DNA of 13,386 nucleotides, taken from contig DAHXLV010000006.1 of NCBI GenBank assembly GCA_027365815.1, positions 1-13,386 of the forward strand. Direction: 5' to 3'. Position 1 is the stretch's first letter. Each line of letters starts with the position of its first letter. Source of the DNA: Microcaldota archaeon. GTDB lineage: Archaea; Micrarchaeota; Micrarchaeia; Micrarchaeales; Micrarchaeaceae. The notes below the pieces were generated by a model. That model saw nothing but the letters and a program-made list of their open reading frames with translations. It did not search any database and was not told where the DNA came from. The position numbers and the translations under genes were made by a program. Below are positions 6,743 through 13,254 of the stretch, in pieces.

Positions 6743-7498
6743 ATGGCGACAGTTGAGACGACCACCGCGGTAGCCTACCGCGAGTTAGACCTACCGGAGT
6801 TTGTGCAGAACGCTACCTGGAGGGAGGTACTCATAGAGCTTGTTGCTACGAACAAACTGGATCCATGGGACATCGACATAGTCAAGGTCGTCGACGGGTA
6901 CCTGTCGGCGATAAAGCGCATGAAGGTGCTAGAGCTAAGGATACCGGCAAACATAATCCTTGCCGCTTCAATACTGCTGCGAATGAAGAGCGATACAATA
7001 TCGATATTCAGCATGGTGGAAGAGGCGCCGCCGGAAGAGGGAATAGCCGCCCAGGAGAGGGTAAGGCCGGAGGTGGAGCAACTGGTCCCGAGGGCCAGGA
7101 TGCAGCCAAAGAGAAAGGTGACCCTGGAGGAGCTGCTCGACGCGCTAAACGACGCGATGAAAATGGAGGAGAAGCGAATGGTGGAGCACGAGCGGGAGAT
7201 CGCTCCCATAAACTTCGCCGTTGACAAGGTGGACATAGAAGACAAGATGAAAAGGGTCCACATGGCGATAAAGGCCTCGCTTGATGGGGAGGGCCTCACA
7301 ACGTTCGGGGCGATAGCAAAGGGCTACGCGAGCCCAGAGGATGTGATGCTCGACCTGTTCGTCCCAATACTATTCCTTGCGCATGAGGGACGGATCGCTG
7401 TGATGCAGGAGCGCTTTTTCGACGAGATAATAATCAAGCTTATAGATGGTGTGAAGGTTGAGGGAAGGACAAGGGCAAGAGAGAAAGGAGCAGCTTAA
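6743..7498 (+). CDS. scpA: Segregation and condensation protein A (kleisin ScpA)
   Basis: ScpA is the kleisin that bridges the heads of the SMC dimer and, with ScpB, forms the condensin-like complex organising the chromosome. Seen: 251 residues. The N-terminal part has WREVLIELV (26-34), LDPWDIDIV (39-47, the family signature around PWxIDI) and the helix ILAASILLRMKS (72-83). A charged, Pro/Glu-rich linker follows (about 90-125), then a helical middle, and a C-terminal winged helix with GAIAKGYASPEDVMLDLF and FVPILFLAHEGRI (206-218), matching the family VxxFLALLEL segment. Start ATG 6743 has a TATA about 29 bases upstream. The end overlaps scpB by 41 bases, so the partners are co-translated. 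No smc gene is in the window. Confidence 0.93.
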   Translation: MATVETTTAVAYRELDLPEFVQNATWREVLIELVATNKLDPWDIDIVKVVDGYLSAIKRMKVLELRIPANIILAASILLRMKSDTISIFSMVEEAPPEEGIAAQERVRPEVEQLVPRARMQPKRKVTLEELLDALNDAMKMEEKRMVEHEREIAPINFAVDKVDIEDKMKRVHMAIKASLDGEGLTTFGAIAKGYASPEDVMLDLFVPILFLAHEGRIAVMQERFFDEIIIKLIDGVKVEGRTRAREKGAA

Positions 7499-7940
7499 GC
7501 TTATCGAGGCCGCGCTCTTCGCATCGGGTAGGGCCATGGGCGCCGACGAGCTGGCCGCAACAGCAGGCATAGCGTCTATCGGCTACGTGAAAAAGATCGC
7601 CGACGAGCTTATGGAAGACTACAAGAACAGGGACAGCTCCATATGCGTGGTGAAGATAGGCGACAAGTACATACTCAGCCTGAGGGACGAATACGCCGGC
7701 AAGGTCAGCAGCGTGGCCGGCCAGCCAGACCTATCGAAGGGAGCACTGAGGATACTCGCTTACGTGAGCAAGAACGAGCCAATGATGCAGAGCTCGCTGG
7801 TCAAGGCCTTCGGGAGCACCGTCTACGAATACATGAAGGAGCTGCTGGACAACGATTTCGTCAGGACGACAAGAGAAGGGCGCAGCAAGAAGGTGGAGAC
7901 CACCCAGAAGTTCAGGGAATACTTTAATTTCTCTAAATAG
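7458..7940 (+). CDS. scpB: Segregation and condensation protein B (ScpB)
   Basis: ScpB dimerises and clamps onto ScpA within the SMC complex. Seen: 160 residues forming two winged-helix units: the first with KLIEAALFASGRAMGADELA (14-33), the typical ScpB opening, the second with LSKGALRILAYVSKNEPMM (92-110) followed by a recognition-like helix and wing (NDFVRTTREGRSKK). The start is TTG 7458; a GGTG element six bases before it inside scpA is a plausible ribosome site, and the next in-frame ATG (M27) would remove the conserved first helix. The 41-base overlap with scpA is long for archaea and suggests tight coupling. Length is somewhat below bacterial ScpB (about 190), as is common in archaea. 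Confidence 0.9.
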   Translation: MREGQGQERKEQLKLIEAALFASGRAMGADELAATAGIASIGYVKKIADELMEDYKNRDSSICVVKIGDKYILSLRDEYAGKVSSVAGQPDLSKGALRILAYVSKNEPMMQSSLVKAFGSTVYEYMKELLDNDFVRTTREGRSKKVETTQKFREYFNFSK

Positions 7941-7998
7941 CTTGTAGGCCAGAGCCAGGCAAGGCGGTAAGCTACTACCGGTACAAGAAATAAACGAT

Positions 7999-8535
7999 TC
8001 AATAAGTCGGGTGGGATTCTTCAACGCCCTCCTTCTTATTCATGTAAAGTGCGCATACAAACAGCAGAGACGATGCCCTGTTCAGGAACGCCAGCAGGTT
8101 CGGGTTCAGTCTCTGCTTCTCCGACAGCGAGACCGCAGACCTCTCAGCCCTCCTTGCAATCGATCTGGCGAGGTGCAGATATGCGCTCGGGGTTGATCCT
8201 CCGGGCAGCACGAACTTCTTGAGGTCAGGCACCTTTGCCCCTATATCATCGGTCTGCTCCTCAAGCCACCTCACGTCTAATGCTGTTATCCTCTTCGCCC
8301 CCTCGTTTGTGCCGCTAGATGCAGCATCGGCACCAGCCTTGAATAGCTTGTCCTGCAACGTCTTCATTATGCCGGACACACGCTCGTCTGTTGTATTGGT
8401 AACCGATACACCGATAGCGCTGTTGAGTTCATCTATGTCGCCCAGCAGGTTCGCTATCTGTGTGCCTTTCGATATTCGACCGAAGCCCATCGTGTCTGTT
8501 TCCCCACCGTCCCCCCTACCAGTATAATAGCGCAT
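7999..8535 (-). CDS. pduO: Cob(I)yrinic acid a,c-diamide adenosyltransferase, PduO type
   Basis: Transfers the adenosyl group of ATP to cob(I)alamin to give adenosylcobalamin, the cofactor of class II ribonucleotide reductase and B12-dependent mutases. Seen: 178 residues, normal for the family. YTGRGDGGET (4-13) is the N-terminal ATP-binding loop; GDIDELNSAIG (32-42) the signature helix; LPGGSTPSAYLHLARSIARRAER (110-132) carries the Arg/Glu residues that bind ATP; LNRASSLLFV (151-160) matches LNRLSDLLFV with the Asp replaced by Ser. ATG 8535 is supported by TTATAA at 8565-8570. It is convergent with scpB (58-base gap) and divergent from tRNA-Val. No other B12 gene is nearby, so it may serve salvaged cobalamin. 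Confidence 0.92.
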   Translation of the reverse strand: MRYYTGRGDGGETDTMGFGRISKGTQIANLLGDIDELNSAIGVSVTNTTDERVSGIMKTLQDKLFKAGADAASSGTNEGAKRITALDVRWLEEQTDDIGAKVPDLKKFVLPGGSTPSAYLHLARSIARRAERSAVSLSEKQRLNPNLLAFLNRASSLLFVCALYMNKKEGVEESHPTY

Positions 8536-8564
8536 CCTATTCCTATTTATTTGCTCGGAAAAGA

Positions 8565-8570
8565 TTATAA
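8565..8570. promoter_or_regulatory. Palindromic TATA shared by pduO-type gene and tRNA-Val
   Basis: TTATAA at 8565-8570 is the only good TATA in the 57-base gap. Its centre is about 32 bases before the adenosyltransferase ATG (minus) and about 25 before the tRNA 5' end (plus). The purine-rich GGAAAAGA on its left side resembles a BRE for the tRNA direction. Confidence 0.55.
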
Positions 8571-8592
8571 GCTGTTCAGTGGAATCCTATTG

Positions 8593-8664
8593 GGGCCCGT
8601 GGTCGAATGGTAAGACGTTACCTTCACAAGGTAAAGACCGGGAGTTCGATTCTCCCCGGACCCA
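8593..8664 (+). tRNA. tRNA-Val (anticodon CAC)
   Basis: Full cloverleaf of 72 bases: acceptor 8593-8599 with 8657-8663, D arm GTCG/AGAC with an AATGGTA loop, anticodon stem TTACC/GGTAA with loop TTCACAA giving anticodon CAC (reads GUG, valine), five-base variable loop, T arm GGGAG/CTCCC with loop TTCGATT, discriminator A at 8664. CCA is not encoded and no intron is present. The acceptor stem has one C-A mismatch at pair 4-69 (C8596 with A8660); the other six pairs are Watson-Crick. The G13-A22 pair in the D arm is also non-canonical. Confidence 0.95.
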
Positions 8665-8793
8665 CTCTATTTTGTCGTCGGCAATGATGCATCATCCTTC
8701 TCCGCGCTGCGAAACAGGCGGGAATTCCGCTTAACAAAAAAATCAGAAAGCTTTTTAATCATGTCGGGTTGCAGGGATAACGAAGGCGATAAC

Positions 8794-9081
8794 ATGGCCG
8801 CAGATATAACAAAAACAAGCGTAACCGGTGTAGAGCTCACCCCCGCAATGCGCGCAGTGCTCCAGCATGCGGATGAAAGGAGGCGGGCGGTGGTCCACCA
8901 CCTGCCAATGCCGGATAAGCCGAAAGAGCTATCTGAAACAGATGAGCGCAGGGCGCTAAGAAAGCTAAGCGTAAGGAGCGAGCCGCTGCTGAGGCATACA
9001 GATACAAGGATACCGACGACGGAAGGGTACGACCCGACTTTGGTAGGCGTAATTGAGGCCACGCTGCTTGAGCGCAGATGA
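8794..9081 (+). CDS. Small hypothetical protein, 95 aa
   Basis: Not recognised. The frame is open from ATG 8761, but a TATA-like CTTTTTAAT at 8751-8759 would place transcription start near 8782, after that ATG, so ATG 8794 (MAADITKTS) is preferred, giving 95 residues. The protein is charged and mostly helical (LTPAMRAVLQHADERRRAVVHHL; ETDERRALRKLS), Pro-containing in the middle, with no membrane segment or signal peptide. The end (DPTLVGVIEATLLERR) looks like an amphipathic helix. It lies between tRNA-Val and the LamG-like protein gene, 45 bases before the latter's ATG, which has its own TATA. Coding is likely from its composition and promoter, but function is unknown. Confidence 0.58.
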   Translation: MAADITKTSVTGVELTPAMRAVLQHADERRRAVVHHLPMPDKPKELSETDERRALRKLSVRSEPLLRHTDTRIPTTEGYDPTLVGVIEATLLERR

Positions 9082-9098
9082 GCGAGTCATCAAAAAGC

Positions 9099-9107
9099 TT
9101 TTATAAA
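9099..9107 (+). promoter_or_regulatory. TATA box for the LamG-like protein gene
   Basis: TTTTATAAA at 9099-9107 lies about 24 bases before ATG 9127 and is preceded by CAAAAAGC, a BRE-like run also seen before other TATA boxes here (near 5437 and 8746). Leaderless transcription is predicted. Confidence 0.6.
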
Positions 9108-9126
9108 CGCACTTCAATCCACTAGC

Positions 9127-9987
9127 ATGGCAGACGGAGGGGGCATACCTGACAGGATAGAGGCTCCGAAATTCGACGACTATGTGGCGCCATCACAGCC
9201 GCCCAAATCCAGCAAGACGCCCCTCAACATGATCTTTGTGATACCGATTTTCGTGCTAGCCGGGTCATTCTTCTACATAGGCGTTAGCGTCTACTACTAT
9301 GGGCTGAGCCCAGCATCCTACTCGATGGGCACCGCGCCGCCTGCGTCCTCCACAATAGCTGCGACAACCACGATAACTCTCGAGAACGCCACAATACTTT
9401 CAGGGTGCCACGTTTCGCGCAGCCAGCCGCCTACGCTACAGGGGCAGTGCAGCGGCAGCCAGCCGGAATACGTGGGGATGTTCACCAGCTCCAGCAAGGC
9501 TTCATTATCAAGTTCCATATCGACGAACAGCAGCACTTCGTCAAGCTGGTTCTACCTTAAGAAGCGCTTCTACGCCGCGTCAAACGGCGGCCAGTACGGT
9601 TCATACAGCCTCAACCTTTCGCCAGGCGTATGGTACTCGATGGTTATAACGGTGGGTGTGCAGCCGAACAGCTCGGTAAGCACCAGCGTCTACCTGAACG
9701 GCAACAGGATATACGACGGACCGCCTGGCATACTATCCGCGCTGATCAACCTGTCGGTCTCCGGCCAGTACTACCAGTACATATCAAACTTCCAGTATTA
9801 CAACGCGTCGCTGTCCCCGCTCCAGGTGACAACGCTATACAACGAGGGCATAGGCGGCCTGCCGGTCGACCTCCCGCACCTGGTCGCGTGGTTCCCGCTT
9901 GACAACAACACATACGACTACAGCGGCATGGGCGCGAACTTCAGCTACACCAGCATAGCGTTCACTAACAACTACGCCAGCCGCTAG
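9127..9987 (+). CDS. Membrane-anchored surface protein with LamG-like (concanavalin-fold) domain
   Basis: 286 residues, likely displayed outside the cell on one N-terminal anchor. Residues 1-33 are polar and Pro-rich (cytoplasmic), 34-58 form one membrane helix (MIFVIPIFVLAGSFFYIGVS), and 62-90 are a Ser/Thr/Ala-rich stalk. The outer part carries a LamG-like jelly-roll: VWYSMVITV (168-176), VYLNGNRIYDG (188-198) and ISNFQYYNASLSPLQVTTLY (219-238), which match the family WxHVAxT, VYVNG and IDEVRIYNRALSxxEI strands. Two cysteines (94, 107) could form a disulfide, and many NxS/T sites suit archaeal N-glycosylation. Oddly, the motif that normally opens a LamG domain (LVAWFPLDNNTYDYSG, 252-267) comes at the very C-terminus. 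ATG 9127 is supported by its TATA box. Ligand unknown; sugar binding or adhesion is a family-level guess. Confidence 0.72.
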   Translation: MADGGGIPDRIEAPKFDDYVAPSQPPKSSKTPLNMIFVIPIFVLAGSFFYIGVSVYYYGLSPASYSMGTAPPASSTIAATTTITLENATILSGCHVSRSQPPTLQGQCSGSQPEYVGMFTSSSKASLSSSISTNSSTSSSWFYLKKRFYAASNGGQYGSYSLNLSPGVWYSMVITVGVQPNSSVSTSVYLNGNRIYDGPPGILSALINLSVSGQYYQYISNFQYYNASLSPLQVTTLYNEGIGGLPVDLPHLVAWFPLDNNTYDYSGMGANFSYTSIAFTNNYASR

Positions 9988-9988
9988 A

Positions 9989-9998
9989 TTTTTATAAT
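9989..9998 (+). promoter_or_regulatory. TATA box for the duplicated-hairpin membrane protein
   Basis: TTTTTATAAT at about 9989-9998 is centred some 32 bases before ATG 10026. A GTGAT element (10018-10022) just before the ATG resembles part of an archaeal Shine-Dalgarno, so a short leader is possible. Confidence 0.5.
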
Positions 9999-10025
9999 TT
10001 CAATCATATATGGAAGCGTGATAGG

Positions 10026-11012
10026 ATGAGGGGATATGTTGCTGCGGCTCTTATGCTTGTCCTGCTCGCGGGCTTCGCCTCAGCCCAATACGGTTACGGC
10101 ACCTCCAGCATAAGCGTGCAGAGATACAACGTAACTATGTACAACGGCGGCTCGATAAGGCTTAACTACAGCGTAAACCTGGCAAGCGGAAGCACATGGG
10201 GCACCACCCTGGCGGTCACGGACAACCAGCGCCTTCTATCCCAGGGCATCAGCACCACCCTCAGCAAGACCTACGGCAACCCAACATACAAGGGCAACAT
10301 AACGATAAGCGTGTCCCCCTCAACTCCAAAGGGATACTATGCGATAACGCTCCGGGCAACTGGAGACGACCCATCGGCAAGGAACACTACGATCAACCTG
10401 ATCGTATCCGAGCCGAATTCAACATCAACGATAGCCGCGCCGGCGAACTCCACCAACGTCACCATTGCCCCGACAAGCACCACGCCGCACGTGTCACCCA
10501 CAACAACCACGGTGCAGGCGACACCCGCAGCCCCTCTCATATCGATGCAGATGGAGGAGCTCCTCGCCGGGGTAGCAGCCGCTGTCATAGCTGCGCTTGC
10601 GCTTACATTCGTATTCAAGGGCCGCTCAACAAGGCTGACAATCTGGGGCATAGCCCTGGTGCTGATCGGCATATTCTCCTGGCTATACGGCGACTACAAC
10701 GGTTTCCTGATGGCCTACGTATGGTCGGGCATAGGGGCGGTTGCACTGGGCATAATAGCCTGGGTAGCCGGCGACTCGATGGCCGGTGCGTACAAGAGCA
10801 TGGAGGTTCCGGCGCTGCTGGACATAGCCGGCATAATCATCCTGATAGTGGGAGTGCTGGTCTGGCTCTACGGAGACTACTACTACCCCGGATCGCTAAT
10901 CTACATCTGGACAGGCGTGGGCGTCATGCTGCTTGGCACGCTGGTATGGGCCGTTGGCAACGCCATGGCAGGCGCATTCCTCAGGTCGAAAGAGGAGCAC
11001 AAGAAGAAATGA
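10026..11012 (+). CDS. Secreted-domain membrane protein with duplicated two-helix hairpin, 328 aa
   Basis: Family not recognised. Residues 1-20 are a clear signal peptide ending FASA before Gln21. Residues 21-130 form a beta-rich, Asn/Ser/Thr-rich outer domain of Ig-like look (FxVTMYNGGSIRLNYSV pattern; SPSTPKGYYAITLRATG at 97-113, as in NEW1/CARDB-like domains), with NxS/T sequons. Residues 130-170 are a Thr/Pro/Ala stalk, then five membrane helices: about 179-197, 204-220, 231-248, 264-281 and 291-311. Helices 2-3 and 4-5 are an evident internal duplication: each unit has a WLYGDY turn (219-224; 280-285), Y[VI]W[ST]G[IV]G (231-237; 293-299) and a small-residue end MAGA (252-255; 314-317). 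The tail SKEEHKKK is cytoplasmic and basic. It lies 38 bases after the LamG-like gene and 65 before the TPR-AAA+ gene. Confidence 0.78.
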   Translation: MRGYVAAALMLVLLAGFASAQYGYGTSSISVQRYNVTMYNGGSIRLNYSVNLASGSTWGTTLAVTDNQRLLSQGISTTLSKTYGNPTYKGNITISVSPSTPKGYYAITLRATGDDPSARNTTINLIVSEPNSTSTIAAPANSTNVTIAPTSTTPHVSPTTTTVQATPAAPLISMQMEELLAGVAAAVIAALALTFVFKGRSTRLTIWGIALVLIGIFSWLYGDYNGFLMAYVWSGIGAVALGIIAWVAGDSMAGAYKSMEVPALLDIAGIIILIVGVLVWLYGDYYYPGSLIYIWTGVGVMLLGTLVWAVGNAMAGAFLRSKEEHKKK

Positions 11013-11032
11013 CCCAGCCGTCCTGCGAAGCA

Positions 11033-11042
11033 ATAAATATAT
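11033..11042 (+). promoter_or_regulatory. TATA box for the TPR-AAA+ gene
   Basis: ATAAATATAT at 11033-11042 predicts transcription start near 11064, leaving a leader of about 14 bases before TTG 11078. GTGAT at 11070-11074 may serve as a short ribosome site. Confidence 0.45.
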
Positions 11043-11077
11043 GTGGTTAATAGGATTATCGTACAAAGTGTGATTGC

Positions 11078-12607
11078 TTGAGCGAGAACCCTGCCGCTGA
11101 CCCCAAACCAGCCCCGCCGCCGAAGGTCAATGACGCGGCCAAGGAGCACTGGCGCAAGGGCAACTCGCTTTTTGAGGCCAGCAAGTTCCAGGAGGCCATC
11201 TCGGAATACAACGAGGCGCTCAAGATAGACGGCAAGTATGCAGACGCTTTCTTCAACAGGGCCCTGACCTACAGAATAATGCACGATTACGACTCCGCGC
11301 AGAAAGACCTGGAGCTTGTGCTCAAGCTGCAGCCGAAGAGCGCAGATGCGCCGCTCCTCATCGGGGACATATTGGAGAGCAAGAATGATTTCCTCGGGGC
11401 GCGCTTCTGGTACGATAAATCGCTAGCGAACAACCCTGATTACGCCGAGGCGAAGAGCAGGATCGCCCACATAGACTCGCTCATAAGCATGGAGTCGGGG
11501 CATACACCCGAAACAGGCAAGAAATCCGTGGGGATGAAGCCGCCGACGTACGAGAAGCAGGGCACGGTCATAGAGGAAGGGCAGATAAAGAAGCTGGCAT
11601 TCAGCGAGCCGAAGATAAAGTTCGACAACGTCATAGGCCTGGACGACGTAAAAAAGTATCTATACGAGAATGTGGTACTGGCGATACAGAAGCCTGACCT
11701 GTTCAAGAAGTATGGAAAGAAGATGGGGCTCGGACTCATACTCTACGGTCCGCCAGGAAACGGCAAGACCCTCATAGTAAGCGCCATAGGAGGCGAGGCA
11801 GGCGCGAAGGTTCTGATTGCAAGGATAAACCAGATCGTGGACATGTATACCGGAAACACCGAAAAGAACCTGCATGCGGTCTTCGAGCAGGCAAGGCAGA
11901 ACGCTCCATGCATAATCATGTTTGACGAGCTTGACGCAATGGGAACGAAAAGGGGCGGCGAAGGCCCGCAGGGCGGCGAAAGCTCAGCGATGAGGCTTGC
12001 GGTCAACCAGTTCCTGGTTGAGATGAACGGGCTCGAGGAGAACCCAGAGGGCATATTCGTGATAGGGACCACAAACCAGCCGTGGGACATCGACCCCGCG
12101 CTGAAGAGGTCCGGGAGGTTCGGCGATGCCATATACCTGAAACCGCCGAATTACCGGGCCAGGGCCAACCTCATAAAGTTCGAGATGAGGAACAAGCCGA
12201 AAGGCTGGCTTGACTATGGCAGGCTGGCTAGGGCCACGATGGGGTACTCCTTCGCTGACATATCCAGGATCGTAGACAAGGCGGCTATGATGCCCCTCCT
12301 CCACGAGTACAAGACCAACCACGAGCGAAAGATAATGATGTCAGACATGCTGGCCATACTGAAGGACAAGGATACGAACGGCAGCTCCTTGGACGAATGG
12401 TACAGCATGGTAAAGAAAGATATAATCAGCAAGACGGAGACGCAGATAGTGGACGGCAAGAAGCAGGAGATAATCAAGGAGGGAAAGCTAGACGCCCAGG
12501 AGAAGGTCCTGTACAAGAAGATGGTCAAGGACATAAAGAGGAACACCGGCGGTTTCCGCATACGCATTAGGAAGATAATGCGCTGGTGGGCGGTCCACCT
12601 CTTCTGA
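11078..12607 (+). CDS. TPR-AAA+ ATPase fusion, 509 aa
   Basis: A cytoplasmic ATP-driven remodelling protein with an N-terminal TPR adaptor. Residues 1-20 are Pro/Ala-rich. Three TPRs follow: about 23-54 (GNSLFEASKFQEAISEYNEA), 55-88 and 89-121. One AAA domain covers about 180-410: Walker A GPPGNGKT (224-231), pore-loop-like DMYTGNTEK (255-263), Walker B IIMFDELD (279-286), sensor 1 IGTTNQ (329-334), arginine-finger segment RSGRFGD (344-350) and the small-subdomain GYSFADI (389-395). All key ATPase residues are present. The C-terminus is lysine-rich (440-490) and ends in FRIRIRK then IMRWWAVHLF, a cationic-aromatic tail. The AAA part is of the Cdc48/Vps4/proteasomal class, but single-copy with TPRs in front, an architecture I cannot assign to a named protein. 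TTG 11078 is chosen because no ATG or GTG precedes it in frame. Confidence 0.88.
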   Translation: MSENPAADPKPAPPPKVNDAAKEHWRKGNSLFEASKFQEAISEYNEALKIDGKYADAFFNRALTYRIMHDYDSAQKDLELVLKLQPKSADAPLLIGDILESKNDFLGARFWYDKSLANNPDYAEAKSRIAHIDSLISMESGHTPETGKKSVGMKPPTYEKQGTVIEEGQIKKLAFSEPKIKFDNVIGLDDVKKYLYENVVLAIQKPDLFKKYGKKMGLGLILYGPPGNGKTLIVSAIGGEAGAKVLIARINQIVDMYTGNTEKNLHAVFEQARQNAPCIIMFDELDAMGTKRGGEGPQGGESSAMRLAVNQFLVEMNGLEENPEGIFVIGTTNQPWDIDPALKRSGRFGDAIYLKPPNYRARANLIKFEMRNKPKGWLDYGRLARATMGYSFADISRIVDKAAMMPLLHEYKTNHERKIMMSDMLAILKDKDTNGSSLDEWYSMVKKDIISKTETQIVDGKKQEIIKEGKLDAQEKVLYKKMVKDIKRNTGGFRIRIRKIMRWWAVHLF

Positions 12608-12627
12608 CGCCAGGCTCTCAGCAGAAG

Positions 12628-12635
12628 GTATAAAA
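12628..12635 (+). promoter_or_regulatory. TATA box for the 85-aa gene
   Basis: GTATAAAA at 12628-12635 predicts transcription start near 12659. This excludes the upstream in-frame GTG at 12649 and points to ATG 12667 or the adjacent ATG 12670 with a leader of roughly 8-11 bases. Confidence 0.55.
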
Positions 12636-12666
12636 ACGTTCGGAGCATGTGTGTATAGGCGACATC

Positions 12667-12924
12667 ATGATGAGAACCACACGCAAACCCGCAGAGCCTA
12701 AGCTGAGGAAGGAGCCGACCGGAGATAACATCAAGGGGGACAACGACGGGAAAGCGCCAAGCCCAGAGCCCGAGAAGAGCATTGATTTCAGAGACTACAG
12801 ATACTTGCAGCGCCACCACCTATCCCCGGAGGCCGCAGCCTCTCTTGCTGTGCAGGTTGACGCTGCACGCGCAAAAGTCGCAACGGATGGCAAAACGCTG
12901 GTATACACTATAAAATGGATCTGA
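12667..12924 (+). CDS. Small hypothetical protein, 85 aa
   Basis: Not recognised. It begins MMRTTRKP; either of two adjacent ATGs could start it. Residues 1-40 are basic then acidic and Pro/Lys/Asp-rich, probably disordered. Residues 41-70 hold FRDYRYLQRHHLSPEAAASL and a helix with AVQVDAARAKV, and the protein ends in a short strand TLVYTIKWI. There is no membrane segment. It follows the TPR-AAA+ gene by 59 bases with its own TATA box and ends 19 bases before the stop of the convergent gene. Function unknown. Confidence 0.6.
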   Translation: MMRTTRKPAEPKLRKEPTGDNIKGDNDGKAPSPEPEKSIDFRDYRYLQRHHLSPEAAASLAVQVDAARAKVATDGKTLVYTIKWI

Positions 12925-12943
12925 AGTTACCTGAAGAGAGCAT

Positions 12944-13228
12944 TCATGTGTGGTCCTCCTCCACGATCACGGTCAGCGATTGAAACTCCTCCCTCTCGAT
13001 CCTCCGCTCGCTTTTCTCTTTCTGTATGCGGGCCCTTCTCGCTTTTGCATGCAGCCTCTCTATGCTCTTCTCCGCACCTTCGGTCATGGAAACTGCGAAC
13101 TTTGCGATCCTGGCTGACGCTCCGAGCAAAAACGTCGCAATTCCAGTGCCTGCTATAACTGCCCTTATGCTATCCGGTATCGGGAGCTCGGTAATGCTAA
13201 GAGATTCTGTCGCAAGTGAGAATGCCAT
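12944..13228 (-). CDS. Small predicted membrane protein with basic coiled tail, 94 aa
   Basis: Not recognised. ATG 13228 is preferred because a GGAGG lies seven bases upstream, an ideal archaeal Shine-Dalgarno; the upstream ATG at 13255 would turn that site into a GGGG peptide. Residues 19-37 (DSIRAVIAGTGIATFLLGA) are a probable single membrane helix, followed by an amphipathic stretch and a strongly charged helix (AKARRARIQKEKSERRIERE, 61-80) and an acidic end. A membrane-tethered coiled-coil or nucleic-acid-binding tail is possible. Its upstream neighbour on the same strand ends 26 bases before, so they are probably co-transcribed. Open frames on the opposite strand are Ser/Cys-rich and look like shadows. 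Confidence 0.55.
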   Translation of the reverse strand: MAFSLATESLSITELPIPDSIRAVIAGTGIATFLLGASARIAKFAVSMTEGAEKSIERLHAKARRARIQKEKSERRIEREEFQSLTVIVEEDHT

Positions 13229-13254
13229 AAGGCCCCCTCCGCCATAGGTGAGCA

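Noticed and set aside
7941..7998. Small inverted repeat CGGTA-AGCTAC-TACCG between scpB and the adenosyltransferase gene
   Set aside because: Only five base pairs with no T-run. Too weak to call a terminator.
8667..9062. 131-codon minus-strand open frame across the small gene after the tRNA
   Set aside because: Ser/Leu-rich composition typical of antisense shadows. The plus frame has a promoter and charged helical character.
10196..11050. 284-codon plus-strand frame inside the membrane protein gene
   Set aside because: His/Gly/Arg-rich shadow. The frame with signal peptide, sequons and five membrane helices is clearly the coding one.
12667..12705. ATGATGA at 12667 followed by CTGA near 12702, like boxes C and D of a C/D sRNA
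   Set aside because: The spacing is wrong for an archaeal C/D sRNA and no C'/D' pair is seen. The sequence is explained by two ATG codons at a gene start.
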